NCBI GenBank assembly: GCA_011051855.1
Contig: DRKG01000053.1
Location: 1-16,787, forward strand
Source of the DNA: a bacterium
Lineage (GTDB): Bacteria; Planctomycetota; UBA1135; UBA2386
Reading direction: 5' to 3'
DNA length: 16,787 nt
The position numbers were made by a program, and so were the translations under genes. Of the stretch, positions 6,387 to 13,394 are shown one piece after another. The notes below the pieces were generated by a model, which searched no databases, had not been told where the DNA came from, and saw only the letters and a program-made list of their open reading frames with translations. Each line of letters begins with the position of its first letter. Within the stretch, counting starts at the first letter, position 1.

Positions 6387-7342
6387 CGACGCAGTCGCAA
6401 GTGAAGGCGAAGCAAGTGCGGCTCTCGCACCGAGTCGTCTATTGGGTCGCGCGCGCGGTGATCGGCGTAGCGGCGCGCGTGCCGCAATGGCTCGGTTACC
6501 GCGCGGCGGCGTGGCTCGGTCGATTGTGGTTCCGGCTCGACAAGCGCCGCCGTCGCTACGCGCTGCGGTTCTTGCGCAACGCCTATCCCGAGTTGTCGGA
6601 ACGTGAACACCTGCGGCTGGGTAGCAGCGCAACGGCGAACCTGTTCATGGTGCCGCTCGACATGGCTCGCCTGACCCGTTTGCTGGCGCGCGGCGGCAGC
6701 CTCGAGGAGGTCGTCGACTACTCGCGCGCCCCCTGCCTCGCCGAGGTGAAGCCACCGTTCCTAGGCCTGTCGGCGCACCTTGGTAGCTGGGAAGTCGGTG
6801 CCTGTGCCGTCGCCCAGCGGGTCGGCGGTGCGCACGGCATCGCCCGCGTCTCGCGCAATCCGCTGCTGAACGACTGGCTGTTGCGCAACCGCGCCAACGG
6901 CGGGTTGATCATCCACCCGCGCCGCGGCGGTTTCCGCGACCTCGCGCGCGCGGTCGAGGGCGGCAGCGTCGGACTGCAGGTCGTCGACCAGAACCAGCGC
7001 CTGCGCGGCGTGTTCGTGCCGTTCTTCGGCGAGCTCGCCAGCACCGAGCGCGCCGCCGCGAGCCTCGCCCTGCGTCGCGGCTACCCGATCGTCATCGGCA
7101 CCGCGTTGCGGCGCGGCTATCGCTTCCGGTTCGATCTGATCATCAACGGCCCATTCCATCTGCAGCGCACCGGCAACAAGCAAGAGGATCTGCTTGCTGC
7201 CGTGAAGCGGATCAACCAGGAACTCGAACGCCTGATCCGTGAAGGGCCCGACCAGTACCTCTGGATCCACGATCGCTACCGCACCCAGCCGAAGGTGGGC
7301 GAGGTGGTCGCGGCCGACGAGGGCGACTCGTCCGACGAGTGA
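6383..7342 (+). CDS. Lipid A biosynthesis acyltransferase, LpxL/HtrB family
   Basis: This is a 319-residue protein of the lysophospholipid acyltransferase superfamily that transfers an acyl chain from ACP to a lipid A precursor at the inner membrane. The catalytic HX4E motif is visible as AHLGSWE (His132, Glu137). Other family marks are VSRNPLLNDWL, a QVVDQNQRLRGVFVPFFG segment (about 199-216) and the C-terminal YLWIHDRYRTQP. A hydrophobic N-terminal stretch (about 17-50) is consistent with membrane association. The chosen start GTG 6383 is supported by GAGGAG 9 bases upstream and by the 4-bp overlap with the lpxK stop. Its neighbours fabD and lpxK fit the pathway: phosphorylation, then late acylation. 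I cannot tell from sequence whether it is an LpxL, LpxM or LpxP equivalent. The acidic tail (ADEGDSSDE) is not part of the fold. Confidence 0.93.
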   Translation: MTTQSQVKAKQVRLSHRVVYWVARAVIGVAARVPQWLGYRAAAWLGRLWFRLDKRRRRYALRFLRNAYPELSEREHLRLGSSATANLFMVPLDMARLTRLLARGGSLEEVVDYSRAPCLAEVKPPFLGLSAHLGSWEVGACAVAQRVGGAHGIARVSRNPLLNDWLLRNRANGGLIIHPRRGGFRDLARAVEGGSVGLQVVDQNQRLRGVFVPFFGELASTERAAASLALRRGYPIVIGTALRRGYRFRFDLIINGPFHLQRTGNKQEDLLAAVKRINQELERLIREGPDQYLWIHDRYRTQPKVGEVVAADEGDSSDE

Positions 7343-7353
7343 GCCTGGGCGGA

Positions 7354-7430
7354 TGGCACGCCCGCCAGGATTCGAACCTGGGACCGCCGGCTTAGAAGGC
7401 CGATGCTCTATCCAGCTGAGCTACGGGCGC
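7354..7430 (-). tRNA. tRNA-Arg (anticodon UCU)
   Basis: A full cloverleaf reads on the minus strand. The acceptor stem is GCGCCCG with CGGGCGT (a G-U at the first pair), the D arm is GCTC/GAGC, the anticodon loop is CTTCTAA with anticodon TCT at 7394-7396, and the T arm is CCAGG-TTCGAAT-CCTGG. A discriminator G is followed by an encoded CCA at 7354-7356. Length is 77 bases including CCA. It decodes AGA, and AGG by wobble, both rare in such a GC-rich genome. It is convergent with the acyltransferase gene, with only 11 bp between them. Confidence 0.97.
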
Positions 7431-7534
7431 CCATGCCTCCCACGGTAGCGGAGGTTGCGGCGAGCGGAAGCGGTGTCTGGGTGCATTCGCCGGTGCGCGT
7501 CGGTGCCGTAGGGGCGGGGAGGGGGGTCGAGAAG

Positions 7535-7552
7535 GTGGCAGGTGAATGCCAC
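7535..7552 (+). promoter_or_regulatory. Hairpin in the leader of the subtilisin-like protease gene
   Basis: GTGGCA, loop GGTGAA, TGCCAC forms a perfect 6-bp stem in the region before the protease start at 7587. It could be an RNA leader hairpin or a dyad operator. Confidence 0.3.
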
Positions 7553-7564
7553 AATCACTGCTCA

Positions 7565-7579
7565 GCCCCGTTGTGGGGC
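7565..7579 (+). promoter_or_regulatory. Hairpin directly before the protease start codon
   Basis: GCCCC, loop GTTGT, GGGGC is a perfect 5-bp GC stem ending 7 bases before ATG 7587, in the position where a ribosome binding site would lie. It may limit translation initiation; no clear Shine-Dalgarno sequence is present. Confidence 0.35.
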
Positions 7580-7586
7580 CCTGGAT

Positions 7587-9704
7587 ATGAACAACGCATC
7601 GATTCGTGGTTTCTTGGTTCTGCCTCTGGTGGGGGTGTTTGCGGTCGCCTGTGGCGGCGGCGGGGGTGGCGGGGCCACGCCGCCGGTGACAGGGGCGACG
7701 CTGGCCGGCACGGTGCAGATGCCGTCGGTTGCGCCGGCGGCCGCGACGACGGGCTTCGAGCCGATGGTCGCGGGCGAGGTGGTGGTCTGGTTCGAGCCGG
7801 GGCACTCGGTCGCCGACCTCGATGCCGTCGGCTTCGACCTCGTGCGCGGCGGCAGTGGCCCGATCGCGGTGTATCACGCCCGCAGTGCAGAGGGGCGATC
7901 GTCTTGGCGGGATGGCGCGCGCGTCGCGGATTGCGTCGAGAAGGCGACCTGCGATGCGGCGGATGCGATGGCCGCGATGGACGGCGTGCGGTGCGCCAGC
8001 CCGAACTACCTGCTGCGGGCGTTCGTCGAGCCGAACGACACCCACTACGACAAGCAGTGGCACTACCCGCAGATCAACCTGCCGCAGGCTTGGGACGTGA
8101 CGCAGGGATCGCAGGGCGTGATCGTCGCGGTGCTCGATACCGGCATCGTGTCGGCCCACCCGGACTTCCAGGGACGGCTGGTAGGCGGCTACGACATGAT
8201 CAGCAACCCGCAGACGGCCAGGGACGGCGATGGCCGCGATCCCAACCCCGAAGACGTCGGCGACCTGATCACGCCACAGGGATCGAGCTTCCACGGCACG
8301 CACGTCGCGGGCACGATCGGGGCGAACGGCAACGACGGGCAGGGCGTCGCCGGCGTCGACTGGAACTGCCGTTTGATGCCGGTGCGCTGCCTCGGTCAGG
8401 GCGGCGGCACCATCGACGACATCGCCAACGCGATCCTGTTCGCGGCCGGCCTGCCGAATGCGAGCGGCGTGGTGCCGCCGCAGCGCGCGGACATCATCAA
8501 CATGAGCCTCGGGGGGCCCGGGCTGAACCCCGTGCTGGAACAGGCGTGTGACCAGGCGGCGGCAGCGGGGGCGCTGCTGGTCGCCGCCGCCGGCAACGAC
8601 AACAGCGACCAACCGAACTCGCCGGCGGCGTTCGATTCGGTGCTGTCGGTGGGCGCGGTCGACCTCGTCGGACAGCGCGCGCCGTACTCGAACTACAGCT
8701 CGACGATCGACATCTGGGCGCCGGGCGGCGACATGAGTCAGGATCGCAACGGCGATGGCTTCCCGGACGGGGTGCTGTCGACGATGGCGGACGACCAGGG
8801 GCAACTGTTCTACAAGTTCGAGAACGGCACCTCGATGGCGAGCCCGCATGTCGCGGGCGTGGCCGCGCTGGTCAAGGCGGCCAACCCGAGCTTGACCGCG
8901 CAGCAGCTCCGTCAGGTGCTGATCGGCAGCGCCGGTGGTGCCAACCTCGGTTTGCCGAACAACGGTCGGTTGATCGATGCGTTCGCCGCGGTGCAGTCGG
9001 CCGCCGGTAGCGGTGGCAACCCGGTGACCACGCCGGTGCTCGCGGTCGAGCGCACGGTCGTCGACTTCGGTGCGACTGGGGTCGCCGACAGCGTAGTCCT
9101 GCAGAACCTCGGCAACGGTCTGTTGACCTACGTCGGCGGTTTCGCCGACCCGCCCGCCAGTTGGCTCACCGCGGATGTCTTCGAGACCCTCGCCAACGAC
9201 GGCATCGACGGCGATCGCCTCGAACTGCAAGTCGACCGCAGCGGATTGCCGAACGGGGTCCAGCAGACCACGATCACGCTGAACTACAGCGACGGCAGCA
9301 ACCAGGTCAGCATCGACGTCGTCGTGCGGTTGCAGGTCGGCCAGGCGACGGTGGCGAACGATACGGTGTTCGTGCTGCTGGTAGACCCGGTGACGCTCGA
9401 GACCTACTACCAAGCGGTCACCGATGCGACGGCCGGCTTCCAGTTCTCGTTCGCTGGTGTCGACCCCGGCGTCTACCTGTTGGTCGCCGGCACCGACCGC
9501 GACAACGACGACTTCCTCGGCGACGAGGGGGAGCTGTTCGGCGCCTATCCGAGCATCGACGTGCCGATCGCGGTCGAGGTGTCGACCGGGGCGAGCTTGG
9601 CCGACCTCCAGTTCGGCCTGCAGGAACTGGCGACGTTGCAGTCGCTCGGCCTCGGCACCGCCGAGACCGCATCGGCGGAGACCACCTTCCGGAGGTTGTA
9701 CTGA
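7587..9704 (+). CDS. Subtilisin-like serine protease (S8), predicted lipoprotein
   Basis: ATG 7587 gives 705 residues; an upstream in-frame ATG (7542) would bury the signal sequence. The N-terminus is a lipoprotein signal with lipobox AVAC (Cys22) followed by seven glycines. A propeptide-like region (about 60-150) ends in CASPNYLLRA and then PNDTHYDKQW, as in S8 proteases. The catalytic triad is complete: Asp184 in VAVLDTG, His236 in FHGTHVAGT, Ser416 in NGTSMASPHVAG, and the oxyanion Asn337 in AAAGND. After the catalytic domain (to about 470) come a strand-rich domain (about 475-565, reminiscent of BACON/immunoglobulin-like modules) and a final carboxypeptidase-regulatory-like beta domain. 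It is likely anchored to a membrane and faces the periplasm or outside. Its stop codon overlaps the start of a small lipoprotein gene. The substrate is unknown. Confidence 0.95.
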   Translation: MNNASIRGFLVLPLVGVFAVACGGGGGGGATPPVTGATLAGTVQMPSVAPAAATTGFEPMVAGEVVVWFEPGHSVADLDAVGFDLVRGGSGPIAVYHARSAEGRSSWRDGARVADCVEKATCDAADAMAAMDGVRCASPNYLLRAFVEPNDTHYDKQWHYPQINLPQAWDVTQGSQGVIVAVLDTGIVSAHPDFQGRLVGGYDMISNPQTARDGDGRDPNPEDVGDLITPQGSSFHGTHVAGTIGANGNDGQGVAGVDWNCRLMPVRCLGQGGGTIDDIANAILFAAGLPNASGVVPPQRADIINMSLGGPGLNPVLEQACDQAAAAGALLVAAAGNDNSDQPNSPAAFDSVLSVGAVDLVGQRAPYSNYSSTIDIWAPGGDMSQDRNGDGFPDGVLSTMADDQGQLFYKFENGTSMASPHVAGVAALVKAANPSLTAQQLRQVLIGSAGGANLGLPNNGRLIDAFAAVQSAAGSGGNPVTTPVLAVERTVVDFGATGVADSVVLQNLGNGLLTYVGGFADPPASWLTADVFETLANDGIDGDRLELQVDRSGLPNGVQQTTITLNYSDGSNQVSIDVVVRLQVGQATVANDTVFVLLVDPVTLETYYQAVTDATAGFQFSFAGVDPGVYLLVAGTDRDNDDFLGDEGELFGAYPSIDVPIAVEVSTGASLADLQFGLQELATLQSLGLGTAETASAETTFRRLY
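9691..9695 (+). promoter_or_regulatory. Strong ribosome binding site of the small lipoprotein gene
   Basis: GGAGG lies 8 bases before ATG 9704, inside the last codons of the protease gene. It is one of very few good Shine-Dalgarno sequences in the window and supports the short, overlapping start. Confidence 0.65.
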
Positions 9705-10072
9705 TGCGGAAGGCGATCGTCCTGCCGGCGCTGCTGGGCGCCTGCGCGTGCGCTCCGACGGGGTTGCCCGAGCCCGATTGGGCCGGTCCGCCGGTCAACA
9801 TCTGCCACCGCGGCCACGGTGGCCTCTGGATCGAGTTGGTCGCGCCGACCGCCGGGCACGAGTTCACGCTCGGGGAGGTGCGGCGTGACGGCGCGCGCGT
9901 CGATGTGTGCATGCGCCACCGAAGGCCGTCCGGCGAGCTGGTCGCACAGGTGGTCACGCCGATCGCGGTCGACGTGCCGGCCGCGCAGCTCGGTGACGCG
10001 CGCACGGTCTCGGTCTGGATCGCGAGCGACGGCGATCCGCGGCGGTTGGTGATGACGCTGGCGCGCCGCTGA
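9704..10072 (+). CDS. Small lipoprotein coupled to the subtilisin-like protease
   Basis: This is a 122-residue protein from ATG 9704, which shares one base with the protease stop (TGATG) and has GGAGG 8 bases upstream. The frame is open to 9161, but that upstream part is a shadow of the protease. The N-terminus MRKAIVLPALLGACACAPTG has a good lipobox, LGAC, with lipidated Cys14. The mature part is about 109 residues, apparently all beta, with Cys34 (NICHRGHGG) and Cys69 (VDVCMRH) that could form a disulfide. I do not recognise a family. The tight coupling to the protease suggests they work together, for example as an inhibitor, chaperone or docking partner, but that is inference. It converges on the next gene with 11 bp between the stops and no visible terminator. 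Confidence 0.8.
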   Translation: MRKAIVLPALLGACACAPTGLPEPDWAGPPVNICHRGHGGLWIELVAPTAGHEFTLGEVRRDGARVDVCMRHRRPSGELVAQVVTPIAVDVPAAQLGDARTVSVWIASDGDPRRLVMTLARR

Positions 10073-10083
10073 GTCGCCGCGTG

Positions 10084-10542
10084 TCACAGGCCGGCGCGCG
10101 CGACGATGGCGAGGAACTCCTGCTGCCAGTGGTAGCCGTCGAGCAGCGTCGGGTCGTCGTCGCCGAGCAGCTTGCGCGCCACGTAGAGCGCCTCGATCGA
10201 CGCGAGCCCGCCGGTGGGGTCCGCGAACAGCTTGCTGACGCGCGGATACGCGGTGCGCAAGCCGCCGGGGATCGACCTCCGCAGCGGTTGCCCGACGACG
10301 CATTGCTGCAACTGGGGCAGCCATCGCCAGGTCGAATCGAGCAGCAGGAGCGGGTGCCCGCGGTCCTGCAGCGACAGCGGTTCGGCATCGACGGCGAGCA
10401 GCACGAAGCCGGTCGCATCGAAGCGCAGGTCCGGCTTGCCGCGCAGGAACGTCATCTCCGGCCGATCGTGGAGGAAGCGCAGCGAGCACTTCCTGACGCG
10501 TTCCTTCGGGTGGCGGATCACCGTCGTCGGCACGGGGGTCAC
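10084..10542 (-). CDS. Tsr3/DUF367-like protein, probable aminocarboxypropyltransferase
   Basis: The start is GTG 10542, overlapping the GT9 stop by 4 bp (GTGA); the 152-residue product matches the domain from its first residues, while the open frame further upstream is a GT9 shadow. Order of motifs: IRHPKERVRKCS (9-20), LAVDAEPLSLQDRG (49-62), LLLLDSTWRWLPQL (65-78), RSIPGGLRTAYPRVSK (89-104), DPTGGLASIEALYVARKLLG (108-127) and GYHWQQEFL (136-144). These line up with the Tsr3 family (DPKKCS, LSPxD, VDCSW, LPxLxAANPxNYG, NCVEAL and WGxxFL-type blocks). Tsr3 transfers the aminocarboxypropyl group of SAM to an rRNA nucleoside in eukaryotes and archaea. LDSTW also resembles the DTW motif of the tRNA-modifying TapT family. 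The bacterial substrate is unknown. Co-translation with an LPS glycosyltransferase is odd and may just reflect a shared operon. Confidence 0.78.
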   Translation of the reverse strand: MTPVPTTVIRHPKERVRKCSLRFLHDRPEMTFLRGKPDLRFDATGFVLLAVDAEPLSLQDRGHPLLLLDSTWRWLPQLQQCVVGQPLRRSIPGGLRTAYPRVSKLFADPTGGLASIEALYVARKLLGDDDPTLLDGYHWQQEFLAIVARAGL

Positions 10543-11639
10543 GGCGTCCCCTCCGCGAGTTGGTGCTGCACGGCGGCTTCGACGGCGTCGACGTCGATGC
10601 CCAGCACGCACTGGGGCGATGCGCACGTGCGGCGTCGGCAGGGTCGGCAAGGCACGTCGTGGAACACCAGTTCGTGGTGCACGCCGCCGTGGGCACGCGG
10701 CCCGTAGCGCCGCTCGTCCTTCGGGCCGAAGATCGCCACGCAGCGCGCGCCGACGGTCGAGGCGAGGTGCAGCGGCCCCGTGTCGGCGGCGACGACCACG
10801 TCGCAGTGACGCATGGTGCCGGCGAGGCCGGCCAGGCCGAGCTGGCTGCCGTCCGCCGCGCGAGCGCCGGGGGCGGCTTGCAGCGCCGGTTCGGCGAGCT
10901 CGCGTTCGCCGGGGCCGAATCCGACCACGACGCCGATGCCGCGCCCCGCCAACCGCCGCGCCAGCTCGGCGAAACGGTCGCGCGGCCAGCGCTTGAACGC
11001 AGCGAACGCCGACGTGCCCGGGTGCAGCAGCACGCGCGGCCGCTGCAGGCCGGCGAGCAGTTCGGGGGGCGGTTCGCACGTTGCGAGCGTCGGCGCCGCG
11101 GGAGTGCCGGACAACCCGATCGCCGCCAGCAGGCGATGGCCGATGTCCGCCCGATGGGGCGGCGGCGTCGGCATCGGCACGGTGATGTCGTAGGCGAACG
11201 TCGCGCCCTCGCGCGCCGCGGGCGGGCCGGGGCCGACTTTGGTGGCGGCCTTGGTCCAGAATACGTGCCAGGCGCTCTTCTGGATGCCGTGCAGGTCGAG
11301 CACGACGTCGTAGCGGGTGCGGCGCAGGCGCAGGATGCTGGCCGGAATGCGCCGCTTGTGGCGGCGCGGGTAGATGTGCACCGCGTCGAGTTGCGGGTGT
11401 CCGTCGAGCAAGCGGGCGAAGCGGTCCTCGACCAGGAAGTCGACGTGTGCGTCCGGGCGCTCACGGCGCAGGGCCGCGACGGTTTCGAGTGCAAACAGCA
11501 CGTCGCCGAGCGCGCTCAATCGGACCACCAGCACGCGGCCGCCATGCGGCAGGTGCTGCAGGCCGGGCAGTTCGGTCGAGGCAGGCGCGGGCGTCACCCC
11601 GGCAGCATTCGCGATCGGCGGGCCGACTTCCAGTAGCAT
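10539..11639 (-). CDS. Glycosyltransferase family 9 (LPS heptosyltransferase-like)
   Basis: This is a 366-residue protein. GT9 enzymes transfer ADP-heptose or similar sugars to the LPS inner core at the cytoplasmic face. Seen motifs are VLVVRLSALGDVLFALE (36-52), the donor-binding LLHPGTS (204-210), FKRWPRDRFAEL (215-226), and AADTGPLHLAS (284-294) near the C-terminal half. The cysteine cluster CRPCRRRTC with a further CVLGI (331-346) is typical of heptosyltransferases. The first 34 residues are a low-complexity extension before the Rossmann fold. GTG 11597 or GTG 11534 are alternative starts that would free the divergent gene's upstream region. At ATG 11639 the start overlaps the start codon of the divergent kinase-like gene. 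Its stop overlaps the Tsr3-like gene start by 4 bp. Assignment to heptose rather than another sugar is inference. Confidence 0.92.
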   Translation of the reverse strand: MLLEVGPPIANAAGVTPAPASTELPGLQHLPHGGRVLVVRLSALGDVLFALETVAALRRERPDAHVDFLVEDRFARLLDGHPQLDAVHIYPRRHKRRIPASILRLRRTRYDVVLDLHGIQKSAWHVFWTKAATKVGPGPPAAREGATFAYDITVPMPTPPPHRADIGHRLLAAIGLSGTPAAPTLATCEPPPELLAGLQRPRVLLHPGTSAFAAFKRWPRDRFAELARRLAGRGIGVVVGFGPGERELAEPALQAAPGARAADGSQLGLAGLAGTMRHCDVVVAADTGPLHLASTVGARCVAIFGPKDERRYGPRAHGGVHHELVFHDVPCRPCRRRTCASPQCVLGIDVDAVEAAVQHQLAEGTP

Positions 11640-12471
11640 GGTCCGGGTGGCAGGCTTCGGTCCGTTCGTCGAGATGCGGCAGCGCGGTCAGGTTGGCTGG
11701 GTGCGCGAGGACCTGAGCGGGATGGGGCTCGACGTGTTTTGGCAGGAACTCGAACCCCTCCCCGACGCCAAGGGACGCGGCGGGGTCGGTCGGCTCGATG
11801 TCGGCGGGCTCGAACTGGTCGTGCGACCCTATCGGCGGGGCGGCGCGCTCGGCTCGCTGCTGCACGACCGCTACCCGCAACCGGCGCGTTGCCGGCGCGA
11901 ACTCGAGGTGCTCCTCGCCCTGCAGGCGCAGGGGGTGCCGGTGACGGCTCCGGTGGCGGCGGTCGCCCGCCGGGGGCGCGCGTTCTGGCGGCTGCGACTG
12001 TGCACCGAGTTCCTGGCAGGTGCGATGACCGTGCCCGCCTTCCTCGCGGCGCATCCGGCGCGCCGCCGCGCGGCCGCCGACGCGGTCGGCACCGTGGTGC
12101 GGTTGGCGTTCGCCGCCGGTTTGCGCCATCCCGATCTGCACCTCGACAACGTGCTGTGCCGACCCAGCGGCGATGGGGCGAACGGATACAAGGTGCGCGC
12201 GGTGCTCGTCGACGTGGACCGCGCGCGCATCGCTCCGCCCCTTTCCCAGCGGGCGAAGGACGAGATGCTGGTGCGTTTGCAGCGCCACCTGGTGCGCCAC
12301 CGGAGCCGGCTCGCCGCGTTGCCGACCCGGGCCGAGACGATGCGGTTTCTGTGCGCCCTTGGGCTCGATCGCACGAGCCGCCACGAAGCCTGGCGGCGGC
12401 TCGCGGCCAAACTCGCGCGTTCGTTGGCGCGTCGCGGTCGCGGGCGACGAACGCGGGCGAACCCGGCCTGA
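11638..12471 (+). CDS. KdkA/InaA-like lipopolysaccharide kinase
   Basis: ATG 11638 gives 277 residues. It belongs to the small eukaryote-like kinase group that phosphorylates Kdo or heptose of the LPS inner core (KdkA, WaaP, InaA). Evidence: LVVRPYRRGGALGSLLHDRY (60-79), matching the KdkA pattern of an Arg-rich strand, RRGG and a following DRY; TEFLAG (123-128); catalytic loop HPDLHLDNVL (164-173, Asp166 and Asn171); and metal-binding-like LVDVDRARI (190-198). The C-terminus is strongly basic and may touch the membrane. In-frame GTG 11647 and ATG 11674 are later alternatives; the frame is also open upstream to 11374, but that part lies over the divergent gene. It is divergent from the GT9 gene, which fits joint LPS core assembly. 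The acceptor sugar cannot be told from sequence. Confidence 0.87.
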   Translation: MVRVAGFGPFVEMRQRGQVGWVREDLSGMGLDVFWQELEPLPDAKGRGGVGRLDVGGLELVVRPYRRGGALGSLLHDRYPQPARCRRELEVLLALQAQGVPVTAPVAAVARRGRAFWRLRLCTEFLAGAMTVPAFLAAHPARRRAAADAVGTVVRLAFAAGLRHPDLHLDNVLCRPSGDGANGYKVRAVLVDVDRARIAPPLSQRAKDEMLVRLQRHLVRHRSRLAALPTRAETMRFLCALGLDRTSRHEAWRRLAAKLARSLARRGRGRRTRANPA

Positions 12472-12585
12472 GCGTTCGATCGACGGCCTGCGTTTTTCTG
12501 CCGCGAATGTGAAACCACCCTGGCCCTGGCGGGTAGTTCCGGTGTCCGTGGCATGGGTGTGAGCCCTTGCTTGAGGACTCCCAAC

Positions 12586-12650
12586 AAGACTCTCCACCGA
12601 GGAAGCTCGGGCACGTCGTCCGGGTTTCCGGGGGCGAGGTGGAGAGTCTT
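12586..12650. terminator. 13-bp perfect inverted repeat between convergent genes, likely bidirectional terminator
   Basis: AAGACTCTCCACC (12586-12598) and GGTGGAGAGTCTT (12638-12650) pair perfectly around a 39-base loop. The gene-free stretch 12472-12706 lies between a plus-strand and a minus-strand gene, so a two-way terminator is expected here. On each strand the stem ends in AGTCTT, giving a short T-containing end, but there is no true poly-T tract, and the loop is unusually long. Nothing else in this 235-bp gap looks coding. Confidence 0.5.
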
Positions 12651-12706
12651 CCTTCGTGTACCGGCTTCTATCGCGAGTGGCTGCGCGCCTCGCGTCGTCG
12701 GCCTGG

Positions 12707-13333
12707 TCAGTGGATCCGTGCAAGCCACGGCGCGATGGCCGCGTCCGTGTCCGCACCGTCGTCGGCGAGCGCGGTGACCAGCACCTCGCGTAGTTCTTCC
12801 AGGGATGCGCCGAGGTGCATGGCGCCGCGCGCGTGGCCGGCGAATTGGCGCTTCTGTCGCTGCGCAACCAGCACGCCGACCGCGATCAGTTCGCGCGTTT
12901 GCGGCGGCAGGTGCGGGCGCGTCAGGATGCGACCGTAGGCGGCCTCGAACACGAAGTCGTGCAGCTCGCCGTGGTAGCTGGCGAGCATCGCGCGCACCGC
13001 CGTCTGGTTCTTGCCGTAGATGGTCGCGAACAACTCCTCGCCGGCGGCCCGCTGCCGCTCGGGCGGCAGCGCGCCGCCTTGCGGCGGGCGTTCGCTCGGC
13101 CAGGCGCGCGCGGCGTGCTCGAACGCCGTGATCACCCGCGGGAAGCCGCAGAACAGCACACATTGCAGCAGGGTTTCTTCGATGTCGGCACGCGGCTGCC
13201 CGAGTTGGCGCGCGAGCTCGGCCCAGCGCTCGAGGCGCGGCCAATCGGCGTGCCAGATTGCGGTCGCACAGCCGATCAGGGTGCGGATCCGAGGTGCGAG
13301 GTGTTCGCGGTCGAGCAGGCGTTCGGGCTGCAT
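12707..13333 (-). CDS. Carboxymuconolactone decarboxylase (AhpD/PcaC-like) family protein
   Basis: This is a 208-residue all-helical protein from ATG 13333. Two related halves are visible. The first has IEETLLQCVLFCGFPRVITAF (about 51-71), the second YGKNQTAVRAML followed by LPPQTRELIAVGVLVAQRQ and FAGHARGAMHLGAS (about 105-180). These are the hallmark helices of the CMD fold. The CxxC pair used by AhpD peroxidase is absent: the position before the conserved His reads QFAGH. A thiol peroxidase role is therefore unlikely and a PcaC-like or other non-redox role is more probable, with the substrate unknown. It follows the HDOD gene in the same direction by 61 bp, but no functional link between them is evident. 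No Shine-Dalgarno sequence is seen before the start. Confidence 0.87.
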   Translation of the reverse strand: MQPERLLDREHLAPRIRTLIGCATAIWHADWPRLERWAELARQLGQPRADIEETLLQCVLFCGFPRVITAFEHAARAWPSERPPQGGALPPERQRAAGEELFATIYGKNQTAVRAMLASYHGELHDFVFEAAYGRILTRPHLPPQTRELIAVGVLVAQRQKRQFAGHARGAMHLGASLEELREVLVTALADDGADTDAAIAPWLARIH

Positions 13334-13394
13334 GGCACGAGGCTACCCGCGCATCGCTCGGCAGTCGCGCCTGCGCGCGTCGGATCGGTTCCGG

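Noticed and set aside
4500..6632. 710-codon minus-strand open frame across fabD and lpxK
   Set aside because: The plus strand encodes two clear enzymes with conserved motifs here; the antisense product is low-complexity and Arg/Ala rich.
7392..9413. 673-codon minus-strand open frame across the protease and tRNA
   Set aside because: It runs opposite a complete S8 protease and through part of the tRNA gene, with no motif of its own.
9545..11494. 649-codon minus-strand open frame across the lipoprotein, Tsr3-like and GT9 genes
   Set aside because: It is out of frame with the GT9 and Tsr3-like proteins on the same strand, whose motifs are well conserved.
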